Shown: positions 1 to 8,390, numbered from the stretch's first letter. The stretch is 64,000 nucleotides of DNA from Bacteroidales bacterium (GCA_016291185.1 JAEFAI010000011.1:1-64000); one strand, 5' to 3'. Numbers and translations: made by a program. Notes: generated by a model not told the origin, from the letters alone.

Positions 1-60
1 GGCCGTCCTTTTCGGCCATTATTTCACGCTGCAAAATTGCCCTGAATCTGCGAGAAACTA

Positions 61-97
61 TGTTAAAGCAATGTTAAGAAGTGTTAAATAGTGTTAA
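61..97 (+). promoter_or_regulatory. Four phased TGTTAA direct repeats (candidate response-regulator site)
   Basis: TGTTAA occurs at 61, 72, 82 and 92, so spacings are 11, 10 and 10 bp, one helical turn each. The array ends 27 bp before the -7 box of the histidine kinase operon. OmpR/PhoB-type regulators bind direct repeats with this phasing, so autoregulation by the regulator at 1584 is a reasonable inference. Confidence 0.55.
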
Positions 98-124
98 AAC
101 GCCCTGTAAATGAGGAAAATCGGC

Positions 125-132
125 TAACTTTG
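125..132 (+). promoter_or_regulatory. Promoter -7 box TAACTTTG
   Basis: Matches the Bacteroidales -7 consensus TAnnTTTG. Only four bases separate it from the ATG at 137, so the transcript may be leaderless. Confidence 0.6.
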
Positions 133-136
133 CACC

Positions 137-1579
137 ATGAAACTTCCGTCCAGACGCATCATCATATTGCTGATCGTATCGCTGACAGCCCTCTTTGGCT
201 ATCAGATATACTGGCTGTCGGGCCTATACAAATCCCGTTACCAGTCCGACGAATCACTCATAAATGTCTCCTTGCAGATGGCGGATTTCGCGGAAATCAT
301 GGAGAGAGTGAATGCACTCCGTTCAGAAGGCGATCTCCATGGTAGCGTATCCGTATCCACAGGCTGGTCGAAAGCCGAGAAACAGACCCATGTGAGAACA
401 GACTCTGTTGTAGTAGATAAGGACGGAGCCAGCACCATCAAAGTAACCACCGTCAAAACAGATAAATCCGAAGGCTCCCTCAGCGCCTCGGCATCCTCCT
501 ATGCGGTCAACAGCATCGACGAGATGTCCTCTGCCTACCAAATAGGACTTCACCAAGGAATAGACAACCTCTCCGAGCCCAATCCCGCCGTGCTGGACAG
601 CATTCTTATAGAACGGCTTGTCTCTTACGATGTCAATGCGCCACACCGTTTGTTGATGCTCTCCGGGGCAGACACCTTGGCGGTCATATCCACGCAGGGA
701 TATGCACCATCTTCCCGTGCAAAAGACTTTGACCTTTCCTATGGAAAAGAGGGTGAAGGCAAGATATACCGGCTCACTATGGAGCCGCTCACCTTTGTCA
801 TTCTACGGAAAATGACCGGAGTCATCATCGCCTCGTTGATTCTTTTCCTCATCCTTGCCTTCTCCTTCTGGTTCCTAATTCATACGATGCTCAAGCAGAA
901 GAGCCTGGAAGAGATGAAGAGCGACTTTACCAACAACATCACCCACGAACTCAAAACCCCGGTGGCTGTCGCCTACGCCGCCAACGACGCCCTCCTTAAC
1001 TTCGATGCGGGCAATGATCCGGAAAAACGCCGCGAGTACCTGGAGATCAGCCAGGGCCAGCTGGAAAAGTTGGAAGGAATGATTGAGCAGATCCTCTCAA
1101 TGAGCATGGAAAGCCGGAAGACCTTCGAACTCAAGAAAGAAGACATCGCCCTCGAACCCCTTTTGCAGAGTCTGGCGCAGCAGCACAAGCTATCAGCCGA
1201 GAAGCCCTGCGAAATCAATATTGACGTAGAGGAGGAAATGATCATCCTTGCAGACCGCTTCCATCTGTCAAATATCATCGGCAACCTCATCGACAACGCC
1301 ATCAAATACTCAGGCGACTCCGTCCGCATCGACATCACGGCCAGGCGGGCGAATGAAGGCACCGAAATCCGTATTCGGGACAATGGCATCGGCATTGCCC
1401 CCGATAAGCAGAAGCATATTTTCGAAAAGTTCTACCGTGTCCCTACTGGCAATGTCCATGATGTGAAGGGCTACGGCCTCGGCCTGTACTATGCCAAGAC
1501 CATGGTCGAAAAGCACGGCGGCACCATCACCGTCACCAGTACTCCCGGCAAGGGAAGCGAATTCATCCTGTCACTCTGA
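137..1579 (+). CDS. Sensor histidine kinase (RprX-like)
   Basis: Inner-membrane sensor kinase of 480 residues. A first membrane segment lies at about 8-27, followed by a periplasmic sensor region of about 200 residues, and a second segment at about 232-254. No clear HAMP is seen. The H-box HELKTP carries the phospho-accepting His near residue 270; the N-box NLIDNAIKYS, G1 DNGIGI and G2 GYGLGLYYAK of the HATPase domain are all intact. The stop is 4 nt before the response regulator ATG, so the two form one operon and almost certainly a cognate pair. The sensed signal is unknown. Layout resembles Bacteroides RprX. Confidence 0.92.
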   Translation: MKLPSRRIIILLIVSLTALFGYQIYWLSGLYKSRYQSDESLINVSLQMADFAEIMERVNALRSEGDLHGSVSVSTGWSKAEKQTHVRTDSVVVDKDGASTIKVTTVKTDKSEGSLSASASSYAVNSIDEMSSAYQIGLHQGIDNLSEPNPAVLDSILIERLVSYDVNAPHRLLMLSGADTLAVISTQGYAPSSRAKDFDLSYGKEGEGKIYRLTMEPLTFVILRKMTGVIIASLILFLILAFSFWFLIHTMLKQKSLEEMKSDFTNNITHELKTPVAVAYAANDALLNFDAGNDPEKRREYLEISQGQLEKLEGMIEQILSMSMESRKTFELKKEDIALEPLLQSLAQQHKLSAEKPCEINIDVEEEMIILADRFHLSNIIGNLIDNAIKYSGDSVRIDITARRANEGTEIRIRDNGIGIAPDKQKHIFEKFYRVPTGNVHDVKGYGLGLYYAKTMVEKHGGTITVTSTPGKGSEFILSL

Positions 1580-1583
1580 AGCT

Positions 1584-2282
1584 ATGCCGACAACCAAGAT
1601 ACTTCTCGTCGAAGACGAAAAGACCCTTGTCCAGATCGTCAGTGAAACCCTTCGCAGCAAAGGTTACACCGTCGAGACCGCCTACGACGGAGCAGAAGGC
1701 CTCAAGCGTTTCTTTGAAGTCCACCCGGATATTCTTATTGCCGATGTGATGATGCCCCACCTGGACGGCTTCGAGATGGTCCGCCGCATCCGGAAGACCG
1801 ATGACCACACCCCAGTCCTCTTCCTCACAGCCAAATCCACCCCGGACGATGTCGTCACCGGCTTCGAACTGGGAGCCAACGACTACCTCAAGAAACCTTT
1901 CGCCATCCAGGAACTCATTGTCCGCATCAAAGCCCTGATGGGCAAAGCCTATATGACGGATCGGCAGGAACCAGAACAGAACGAATACACCCTTGGAGAT
2001 TACCGTTTCATCCCTGCGTCCCAAACGCTTGAATACCTGCCGAAAAGCGAAACAGTGAACCTTTCCCATCGCGAGACCGAAATCCTCCGACGCCTCTGCC
2101 GCGCCCACGGAGAAGTCGTGCCCATGCAGAACCTCCTCCTGGACCTCTGGGGCGACGATGACTTCTTCAACGCCCGCAGCTTCCAGGTCTTCATCACCCG
2201 CCTCCGTCGCCATCTCTCCCAAGACCCCCGCATCCGCATCATCAACGTCCGCGGCACCGGTTATAAATTGATTGTGGATTAA
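1584..2282 (+). CDS. OmpR-family response regulator (RprY-like)
   Basis: A 232-residue DNA-binding response regulator. The receiver domain (about 1-120) shows the acidic pocket in LLVEDEKTL, the phospho-acceptor Asp in ILIADVMMP, and the conserved Lys in YLKKPF. The C-terminal winged helix (about 135-230) ends with the typical RGTGYKL motif. I chose the ATG at 1584 because it follows the kinase stop directly and gives the standard receiver start MPTTKILLVEDE; an upstream in-frame start inside the kinase gene is not needed. It likely binds the TGTTAA repeats at 61-97 and so regulates its own operon. Confidence 0.93.
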   Translation: MPTTKILLVEDEKTLVQIVSETLRSKGYTVETAYDGAEGLKRFFEVHPDILIADVMMPHLDGFEMVRRIRKTDDHTPVLFLTAKSTPDDVVTGFELGANDYLKKPFAIQELIVRIKALMGKAYMTDRQEPEQNEYTLGDYRFIPASQTLEYLPKSETVNLSHRETEILRRLCRAHGEVVPMQNLLLDLWGDDDFFNARSFQVFITRLRRHLSQDPRIRIINVRGTGYKLIVD

Positions 2283-2394
2283 TTTTTCCGGAAATTATCG
2301 GAAATAAAAACCGACAAATAGTGGAATTCTTTTCCGATGTATATTCTCCATTCAGGATCTCCTGTACTGCCGTCGCCACTTATCTCGGTGAGTT

Positions 2395-3057
2395 CTAATC
2401 CTCTGCCCTCAGGTATCCGTGCCGGACCAAATCATCCCGGCACCGTACAGGACTGGTGTAGCCGTCGGCTATCACGAAAAGGTTATCCGCAACAGAGGAT
2501 ATGGCGTCGTAGTTATGGTCGGTAACGATGATGCCGTGGTCTTTGCTACGCTCCCGGATAAGCGATTTAACCTCATCGATGTTCACCGGATCAACCTGGG
2601 TGAATGGCTCGTCGAGAATGTAGAAGGGGGCGTCGCTGTGCAGGATCAGATACAGTTCGGCCAGCCTTGCCTCGCCACCGGAGAGTTCGTAGATGGGCGA
2701 ATCATAATGCCGGGAGAATTTCGGGAAACGATTGACAAAGGTCCAGTAGTTCACGCCATACAGTTCAAACGCCCTGTGCAGTCGCATCCCTTCCGGGATT
2801 AGGCGTCCTTGTGGCAAATACTTGATATAGCGGCCGATGGTCTGCTTTTCGATAGGCTTTTCGTCTATGCTCACCATCACGTTCTCCACCCGGAGACCGC
2901 CCATAAGAGCGCGGAACATACAGGACTTTCCGGCACCGTTCCGGCCCAGAAGACCGGTGACAATTCCGGTTTCGGAGGTGATATACCCTCCGCTCAGCAC
3001 TGTCTTCTGGCCAAAGCGCACCACCACGCTATCCACTATGAGTTTGTGGTTATTCAT
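2395..3057 (-). CDS. ABC transporter ATP-binding protein
   Basis: A single nucleotide-binding domain of 220 residues. Walker A is GLLGRNGAGKS, the signature is LSGGE, Walker B is FYILDEP, and a switch His follows in TDHN. The start overlaps by 8 nt with the end of a small three-helix membrane protein, the only candidate partner nearby. No large permease is present, so substrate and direction are unknown. A role in export or self-protection is possible but cannot be shown from sequence. Confidence 0.85.
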   Translation of the reverse strand: MNNHKLIVDSVVVRFGQKTVLSGGYITSETGIVTGLLGRNGAGKSCMFRALMGGLRVENVMVSIDEKPIEKQTIGRYIKYLPQGRLIPEGMRLHRAFELYGVNYWTFVNRFPKFSRHYDSPIYELSGGEARLAELYLILHSDAPFYILDEPFTQVDPVNIDEVKSLIRERSKDHGIIVTDHNYDAISSVADNLFVIADGYTSPVRCRDDLVRHGYLRAED

Positions 3058-3367
3058 AGATGAAAAACATGATGGTCATGAGAACGGCAAGCGCCAGAAA
3101 GTCAATCAGAATGATGGTGGTAAGCAACTTTCTTCGCGAAAGGCCCAGGTTGATGTAGAAGAAGATGGCATCCCTGTCGCGGAACTGCTTCACCAAGTAC
3201 ACGGTGATGGCAGTTACCACTGCTTTTATAATGAAGGAATCCACTAAGAAGGTGTAGGAAAACCCGTCGGACTGGAAACCTGCGCACACCAGGTTATACA
3301 CTACACCAATCAGGAATATGCCTTTCCCATAGCGCCAGGTGAGTGATATGCGGTCCCGGAGGGTCAT
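3050..3367 (-). CDS. Small membrane protein paired with ABC ATPase
   Basis: 105 residues with about three predicted hydrophobic segments (about 15-33, 42-62 and 82-104). It is not recognised as a known family. Its 8-nt overlap with the ATPase gene downstream suggests translational coupling and a shared complex. It is too small for a normal ABC permease subunit. It may be a membrane anchor for the ATPase or a minimal permease. Confidence 0.65.
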   Translation of the reverse strand: MTLRDRISLTWRYGKGIFLIGVVYNLVCAGFQSDGFSYTFLVDSFIIKAVVTAITVYLVKQFRDRDAIFFYINLGLSRRKLLTTIILIDFLALAVLMTIMFFIYE

Positions 3368-3373
3368 TCTGCT

Positions 3374-3781
3374 CTACTTCACCCGCACGAAGTGCCGGTA
3401 ATCAGAGCCCCAGGTGCCGACAGAATAAGTCGTACCCTCCTTCTGCCATTCCATCTCCGTGGACGTCAGCTTCACAATTTTATAAGTGACATTGCTGTAG
3501 TCGGACATCTCCGGATTGATGGTAATGGTGCCCTTATTGATCAGATCGATGGCATAATGACCACTATACTCGCGCGGTTCGTTACTTAGAAAATCATAGG
3601 CGTAAACTTGATAGCCATTGTTCCCGTCAAAGGTGTACATAACGCTGCCGTCCATCGCGAAGACCTCAGGGTCATATCGCTCGGACCAGGTTCCTTTCAA
3701 CTTGTTCACATTGACCTTCTCACAAGCGCACAGCCCAGCCACCAGCAGCGCCGCGCAAAATAATGATTTCAGTATCTTCAT
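3374..3781 (-). CDS. Hypothetical lipoprotein
   Basis: 135 residues starting with a lipoprotein signal whose lipobox is GLCAC, followed by a short charged stretch. The mature part opens with KLKGTW, the kind of motif that starts small lipocalin-like beta-barrel domains in Bacteroidota lipoproteins, and is rich in Tyr, Thr and Trp as in an outer-membrane-facing beta-fold. It ends 6 nt before the small membrane protein, so it may be the first gene of a three-gene unit with the ABC pair. Function unknown. Confidence 0.7.
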   Translation of the reverse strand: MKILKSLFCAALLVAGLCACEKVNVNKLKGTWSERYDPEVFAMDGSVMYTFDGNNGYQVYAYDFLSNEPREYSGHYAIDLINKGTITINPEMSDYSNVTYKIVKLTSTEMEWQKEGTTYSVGTWGSDYRHFVRVK

Positions 3782-3947
3782 GATCGTCTTTTTCTTACTT
3801 AACGCTCAAATATACAAAAACTGCCTCAGATTTTTGTTTCAGCACAAACGACTACTGCAGCGTGATTTCGCCTCCGCTCGCTTCTGCGGACGCATATGCC
3901 AGGGCGCCTTGTATCAAAAACCGTGCAGAGATATGCACAAAAAAACG

Positions 3948-3955
3948 TATCTTTA
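3948..3955 (+). promoter_or_regulatory. Promoter -7-like box TATCTTTA
   Basis: One base off the TAnnTTTG consensus. It ends five bases before the ATG at 3961, so transcription may start at or next to the start codon. Confidence 0.45.
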
Positions 3956-3960
3956 GGGTC

Positions 3961-5223
3961 ATGAAAGCAAGATATCTGTTCTTCGTGGTCCTTGCGCTGA
4001 TGAGCCAGCAACTGCCGGCGCAGGATCTGCCGCAGTTCAAGCGGATCGTTAAGGAGCTCAGCTCCGCGAAATACCAGGGTCGCGGCTATGCCCGCGGCGG
4101 TGCCAACAAGGCCGGGAAATACCTCCAGCGCGAGTTCCAGAAGGCCGGCGCCGACGAAGTCACGCTCCAGCCCTTCTCCATCGACATCAACACCTTCAGC
4201 GGCGCGATGGACATGTGGGCAGACGGGAAGAAGCTCCGCGCAGGCGTGGACTTTTCCATGCGCGAGTACTCCCCCGGCGTCAAGGGAGAGTTCCCCGTCT
4301 ATTTCGTGGACACGCTGAATTTCAACGCCGAACGGATCTATGCGGACCTGGCCAAGCCGGAAAACGCCGGCTGCCTGGTGTGCTGCGACTTCTGGTTCAC
4401 CTACAAGCACCGCGAGGTCTTCTCGCGCCTCCAGAAGGCGGGCGAACTCCCCAACGCCGGCCTGCTCTTCACCTGGCCGGCGCCGATCAAGTTCTACAAG
4501 GCCTACGGCGAGAAGGTCGTGGACAAGCCCATCGTCTGGGTGACGCCCGAGGCCATCGAGGGCGTGAAACGGGTCAAATTGAACGTGGATAATGCGTTCC
4601 TGAAGGACTACGGCCTGTTCAACGTCATCGCCAAGCTGGCCGGCCGCAGGCACGACAGCTGCTACGTCTTCACGGCGCACTACGACCACCTGGGCAACCT
4701 CGGCCGCCGGGTCTTCTACCCTGGCGCCAACGACAACGCATCCGGCACGGCCGCCATCGTCACGCTGGCCGCGTATTATGCGCAGCACCAGCCCGAGTAC
4801 GATATGTATTTCGTAGCCTTCTCGGGCGAAGATGCCAACCTGCGCGGCTCTACTTATTTCGCAGAAAATCCGATTGTTCCGCTCGGGCAGATCAAGTATC
4901 TCTTCAATATCGATATGATCGGTGACGACAATCCTGTCCAGTACTGCGAAGTCAGCGACGCCGGCCTGGAGCAGTTCGCCCAATTCGAGCGGATTAATGC
5001 GGAGCAGCAGCTCTTCGAGCGGCTCAACCGTGGGGAGCTTGCCGCGAACAGCGACCACTACCCTTTCGCCGTCCGTGGCGTACCCTGCATCTTCCTGGAG
5101 AACGAGGACGGATCCGCCTTCCCCTACTACCACACCCCGGCAGACAACATGAAGACCATCCGCTTCGAGAGCTATGAGCCGGTCTTCCGCCTCATCACGT
5201 CTTTCGTCGCCGAGGCGAAGTGA
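3961..5223 (+). CDS. M28-family zinc metallopeptidase, secreted
   Basis: 420 residues. A Sec signal (about 1-21, ending LPAQ) is followed by an M28 aminopeptidase-type domain. Metal ligands and catalytic residues are visible in order: TAHYDHLG, NDNASGTAAI, FSGEDANLRGS, FNIDMIG and NSDHYPF. I chose the ATG at 3961 since it gives a clean signal peptide; an upstream in-frame start would place a non-signal sequence ahead. Likely trims peptides in the periplasm or outside. Its stop abuts the stop of the convergent gene with no gap. Confidence 0.88.
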   Translation: MKARYLFFVVLALMSQQLPAQDLPQFKRIVKELSSAKYQGRGYARGGANKAGKYLQREFQKAGADEVTLQPFSIDINTFSGAMDMWADGKKLRAGVDFSMREYSPGVKGEFPVYFVDTLNFNAERIYADLAKPENAGCLVCCDFWFTYKHREVFSRLQKAGELPNAGLLFTWPAPIKFYKAYGEKVVDKPIVWVTPEAIEGVKRVKLNVDNAFLKDYGLFNVIAKLAGRRHDSCYVFTAHYDHLGNLGRRVFYPGANDNASGTAAIVTLAAYYAQHQPEYDMYFVAFSGEDANLRGSTYFAENPIVPLGQIKYLFNIDMIGDDNPVQYCEVSDAGLEQFAQFERINAEQQLFERLNRGELAANSDHYPFAVRGVPCIFLENEDGSAFPYYHTPADNMKTIRFESYEPVFRLITSFVAEAK

Positions 5224-6087
5224 TTATTGGTACTCCAGGCCCCGGACGCTGACGCCGATGTTGACGGGGATCTTCACCATTTCCCCAAGAGCGGAATATC
5301 GCTCGTAACTGCTCTTGAAATAGAGCGGCGCGGACATGTGCATAGCACGGCGATTCCGCTCTGATTCAGGCGTTTCCATTATCTTTCGGACGGCCTCATC
5401 GTCGGTGGCCACGATCTGCAGCGCGATAAAGTACCGGCCGGGCTCCAGCAGGATGGTCTCTTCCGGCTGGATGTTGTAGTCGCGGCGCGTGTCGGATTCG
5501 ACGATATTGACATAGATGGGCTTGTGCAGGATGTTGACGAAGGTCTCCGGCTCGCCCTCGATGCGGTACACGTTAATGGAGGCGACGCAGCCAGGGATAT
5601 GATTGTCCAGAATGGTGAAGCTGATGTCCCGGATCAGGAACGGTTTTTTCGCCTTGGCGATACAGCCCAGTTCCGGCCCCTTGCCACTACCGCCGGTGCG
5701 GTAGAAATCGGCACCGCCGATTTTCTCATTGACCTTCATCCCCGGGTTGAAGAGGTTCTTCTCTTTCGTTTTCCCGCCGATGGCAACGGCCGGCGGCAGC
5801 TCCTGCTCCCGCAGGACAATCAGCACGTCGTCGGCCGGTCCCGCTACCGGATACGCGGCCTCCTGGTAGGAGACGTGGAAGAATACCAGCGTGTCGCGCG
5901 GGACCGAAATTTCGAAGCGGCCGTCGACGGAAGAGATGGTGCCGATCTGGTGCCTGGGCACGCCCAGCTGGACGTATTCTACGGCTTCGCCCTTTTCGTT
6001 GACGATCCGTCCCTTGACGGTCACGCGCTCCTGGGCAAAAAGCCCGGCAGGGAGCAGCAACAATGCCAGAAGAAGTTTTACTCGCAT
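5224..6087 (-). CDS. Secreted protein with carboxypeptidase-regulatory-like domain
   Basis: 287 residues. The signal peptide (about 1-18, ending LFAQ) is followed at about 21-95 by a CarboxypepD_reg-like beta-sandwich (VTVKGRIVNEKGEAVEYVQLGV, then a DGRFEISV strand). The remainder is not recognised. In TonB receptors this domain precedes the plug; here there is no plug or barrel, so it is a stand-alone envelope protein. On the minus strand a CATCTTTG box, close to the -7 consensus, lies about 30 nt upstream. Function unknown. Confidence 0.75.
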   Translation of the reverse strand: MRVKLLLALLLLPAGLFAQERVTVKGRIVNEKGEAVEYVQLGVPRHQIGTISSVDGRFEISVPRDTLVFFHVSYQEAAYPVAGPADDVLIVLREQELPPAVAIGGKTKEKNLFNPGMKVNEKIGGADFYRTGGSGKGPELGCIAKAKKPFLIRDISFTILDNHIPGCVASINVYRIEGEPETFVNILHKPIYVNIVESDTRRDYNIQPEETILLEPGRYFIALQIVATDDEAVRKIMETPESERNRRAMHMSAPLYFKSSYERYSALGEMVKIPVNIGVSVRGLEYQ

Positions 6088-6141
6088 ATAGAATCTTTTG
6101 GCACGGGCTTAGGGCAAAGATGATGCCGTTTCTCTTCCTTT

Positions 6142-6246
6142 GGCGTGGATAAGGCCGGTGTCTTCGCCTACAATCCCACGAACGGATCCGTCCGACAGCC
6201 CATCAGCCTCAGCGGCAACCTCACATATATGCATTTCTATGATTAA
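6142..6246 (+). pseudogene. Possible 3' remnant of a deleted gene
   Basis: An open stretch of 34 codons plus stop on the plus strand has coding-like composition (GVDKAGVFAYNPTNG...HFYD, stop at 6244). It lacks a start and upstream body, since an in-frame stop lies at 6121. It is followed 8 nt later by a strong plus-strand terminator although no plus-strand gene is present upstream. This fits the tail of a gene lost by deletion. The parent protein is not recognised. Confidence 0.35.
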
Positions 6247-6249
6247 CTT

Positions 6250-6624
6250 CTACAAGGCTCCCCACGCGGAGCCTTTTTTATTTCTGAAAAGGACGAGGGC
6301 CAGGGCGATGGCGAGCAAGGCGGTGGGCAGCAGCAGATACTCCCGGTAGTCCTGCAGGAAGAGTCGGAGGCTGTCCAGGATCCCCTGCCCCATGGATTCG
6401 GGGTTGACCGGGAAGAAGAAGGCGACCGCGCTCACGGCCACGCCGAGGATAAGACCCGCGCAAAGCGCGATGACGAGCGCCCAGCGGCCGTGGCGGCGCT
6501 GACGGTCCACTTCGTCCTTGATACCCGAGACGGCCTCCATGCGACGCTGCGCCTCCAACAGGAAGGTCGGATCGTCCTTCACAACGGGTTTATGGTCTTT
6601 GAGGTATTGTTCGAGCTCGCTCAT
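6250..6624 (-). CDS. Membrane protein downstream of ECF sigma factor (candidate anti-sigma)
   Basis: 124 residues: a soluble, charged N-terminus of about 48 residues, then two hydrophobic segments (about 50-71 and 94-112). The start overlaps the sigma factor stop by 4 nt, so the two are translationally coupled. Position and topology suggest an anti-sigma factor, but the zinc-binding ZAS motif (Hx3Cx2C) is absent, so this is inference. The last codons are formed by the arms of a plus-strand terminator hairpin (6254-6275). Confidence 0.7.
   Translation of the reverse strand: MSELEQYLKDHKPVVKDDPTFLLEAQRRMEAVSGIKDEVDRQRRHGRWALVIALCAGLILGVAVSAVAFFFPVNPESMGQGILDSLRLFLQDYREYLLLPTALLAIALALVLFRNKKGSAWGAL
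6254..6279 (+). terminator. Rho-independent terminator without an intact upstream gene
   Basis: Arms AAGGCTCC and GGAGCCTT with a six-base loop are followed by a T run on the plus strand. It overlaps the coding end of the minus-strand gene at 6250 and most simply belongs to the gene remnant at 6142-6246. Confidence 0.6.
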
Positions 6625-7106
6625 AATTGAATATACTGTTTGAGATGTCCCCTACCTGATGATAAATGATACTTGACGGTACCGGCCGGCATGTCCAGAA
6701 TGGCCGATATCTCTTTGATACTCTTGTCTTCGAAGTAGAACAGCACAATGGCCACTCTCTCCTTCTCCGGGATCTTCTCCAATGCCTGGTAGAGCTGCTG
6801 ATAGCGGAAGCGTCCGTCAGAGACGTCGCCAGACGGGACGGCGAGCGCTTCGCGGCTCTCCAGCGCGGCGTGCGCGCGCCCGGGCTTGCGGCAGTGGTCG
6901 ATGTAGCAGTTGTAGGCGATGCGGAAGAGCCAGGTGCTGAATTTACTCAGCCCGAGGAATTTGCCGGAGGCCACGTAGGCGCGGACCAGCGCATCCTGCG
7001 CGATGTCGTCTGCGAGGGCGTCGTCGCCGCAACACAGCCCAAGCAGGAACCGTCGTAGGGGCTCCTGCTCTGCTCTGATGAGGTCGATGAACCGCTCCTG
7101 GGTCAT
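6621..7106 (-). CDS. ECF-type RNA polymerase sigma factor
   Basis: 161 residues. Region 2 (about 15-80) includes DDIAQDALVRAY and the FSTWLFRIAYNCYIDHCR helix; region 4 (about 105-158) has the LPxKER-like segment IPEKERVAIVLFY and the HTH IKEISAILDMPAGTVKYHL. I chose the ATG at 7104-7106, 4 nt after the stop of the upstream gene; a longer start would give a basic, non-sigma extension. It lies in an operon between a DUF6249-like membrane protein and the candidate anti-sigma. The regulon cannot be read from here. Confidence 0.9.
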   Translation of the reverse strand: MTQERFIDLIRAEQEPLRRFLLGLCCGDDALADDIAQDALVRAYVASGKFLGLSKFSTWLFRIAYNCYIDHCRKPGRAHAALESREALAVPSGDVSDGRFRYQQLYQALEKIPEKERVAIVLFYFEDKSIKEISAILDMPAGTVKYHLSSGRGHLKQYIQL

Positions 7107-7110
7107 GGAC

Positions 7111-7557
7111 TTACTTCTGCAGGGCTTCTTCTTCGGCTTTGATCTCGTTGGCAAGAATCTTCTTGCCGGCAAAGTAAGAAATCAGCAGGCCGATGCCGAC
7201 CGCCAGCATCACGCCGCCAGCGGGGAGCCACCACCTGTTCAGCACCGTTCTCCAACCGAATCCGGGGACCGAGGCGCGAACGACGCCCAGCGCAATGAAC
7301 GCGGCACCAATCAAGGTGCAGATGCAGCCGCCGGTCAGTTTGTCCAACAGTTTCTGCTTGATGGTTTTGGGAGTCTTCGGCCTGGGTTCGGGCGACTTGA
7401 ACAGCTCCGGGTCGATCTGCTGGCCATTCTCGATGGCTTTGATCATGATCTCGGACTTGCGGTTGATCTCGTTCTGCCTGGTGCGGCCGATGATGAAAAC
7501 GATCGCGACGGGAAGGATGACGCAAACGAAGATCGGGACAAGGATTTCAGTTAACAT
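7111..7557 (-). CDS. DUF6249-like inner-membrane protein
   Basis: 148 residues. A first membrane helix lies at about 4-24, followed by a cytoplasmic stretch with a KSPEPRPKTPKT linker, then two helices at about 77-95 and 108-130, and a charged tail. This layout is common next to ECF sigma genes in Bacteroidota, where the family carries the DUF6249 name; I assign it by pattern. It is the first gene of the sigma operon, 4 nt before the sigma start. Confidence 0.7.
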   Translation of the reverse strand: MLTEILVPIFVCVILPVAIVFIIGRTRQNEINRKSEIMIKAIENGQQIDPELFKSPEPRPKTPKTIKQKLLDKLTGGCICTLIGAAFIALGVVRASVPGFGWRTVLNRWWLPAGGVMLAVGIGLLISYFAGKKILANEIKAEEEALQK

Positions 7558-7580
7558 GGTTGAGTATAATTCTATTGTTT

Positions 7581-7623
7581 AACAGTTGTATTTCCACTTT
7601 TTTCTGAGGTGGTTTCAACTGTT
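7581..7623. repeat. Inverted repeat upstream of the sigma operon
   Basis: Arms AACAGTTG (7581-7588) and CAACTGTT (7616-7623) with inner CCAC/GTGG pairing form an interrupted stem in the leader of the minus-strand sigma operon. It could be an operator or a 5' UTR structure. Confidence 0.45.
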
Positions 7624-7669
7624 AGACGGACCAACGCAGCGAAAGGTTGGCAAAAAAGGATTTATTATT

Positions 7670-8308
7670 TTAGAAACTGAAGCGGCGGCCGTCGAACTGC
7701 AGGGTTTTCTGCTTGTGGGTGCCGTTGCCGTACCAGTAGTTGACCGTGATGTTCTTGCCGGAACGCGGCAGGTCGTAAGTAACCCACGCATCGTCATCGG
7801 TGCCGTATTCCACTTCGAAACCGATGTCATCGGTCCAGGTCAGCGTCTTGGCGGCGTTGTCGTAGCGGTAGAACGTCAGACCGTCAAACTGGCCGGCGCT
7901 ATATTGGTCGCCGTCGAAATAATAGGTGCCGCAGGCAAAGAGCTTATGTTTGCCGTCCGACTCGTTCCAGTAGCACATCTCGATGCGCAGACGGGTGCCG
8001 CTGTCGGGATCCTTCCATTCATAGAGGACGAAACCGTTGCGCTGGTCGATGGAGAGGGTCACGCCCGGCTCCTGCGCCTTGTTGGCGCGCTGCCGGGTCA
8101 TCGCGCTCTTCACAGCGCGGGCCGACTCGTCGGCGCATTCCTCTTCTTCCTCCTCGCCTTCCGCCGGCGTGGATTCATAGTTCACGTACGCCCACGCGAG
8201 GTCGCTGATGGTGGGCTTTTCGCCCTGGAATTGAACCGGGAAGCTCTGGGCGGAAAGGCCCAGCACGGAGAAAGCCAGCAGGCTGGCCAACAACAATACT
8301 TTTTTCAT
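7670..8308 (-). CDS. Hypothetical secreted protein
   Basis: 212 residues with a signal peptide (about 1-21, ending LSAQ). A strongly acidic patch (Glu-rich at about 51-57) is followed by a Tyr/Trp/Asp-rich beta-strand region. It resembles no family I can name. It has its own TATATTTG promoter box at 8349-8356 and a separate transcription unit, divergent from the amino-acid ABC operon. Likely periplasmic or surface-located. Confidence 0.65.
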   Translation of the reverse strand: MKKVLLLASLLAFSVLGLSAQSFPVQFQGEKPTISDLAWAYVNYESTPAEGEEEEEECADESARAVKSAMTRQRANKAQEPGVTLSIDQRNGFVLYEWKDPDSGTRLRIEMCYWNESDGKHKLFACGTYYFDGDQYSAGQFDGLTFYRYDNAAKTLTWTDDIGFEVEYGTDDDAWVTYDLPRSGKNITVNYWYGNGTHKQKTLQFDGRRFSF

Positions 8309-8348
8309 AAGGTAATAAACTAGTTATTATAATGCGATATACGTGTCA

Positions 8349-8356
8349 CAAATATA
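8349..8356 (-). promoter_or_regulatory. Promoter -7 box TATATTTG
   Basis: Consensus Bacteroidales -7 box on the minus strand for the secreted protein gene starting at 8308, leaving a leader of about 36 nt. Confidence 0.55.
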
Positions 8357-8390
8357 GCAATTAATCCTTCTGATTTGCACAAATAATAAT

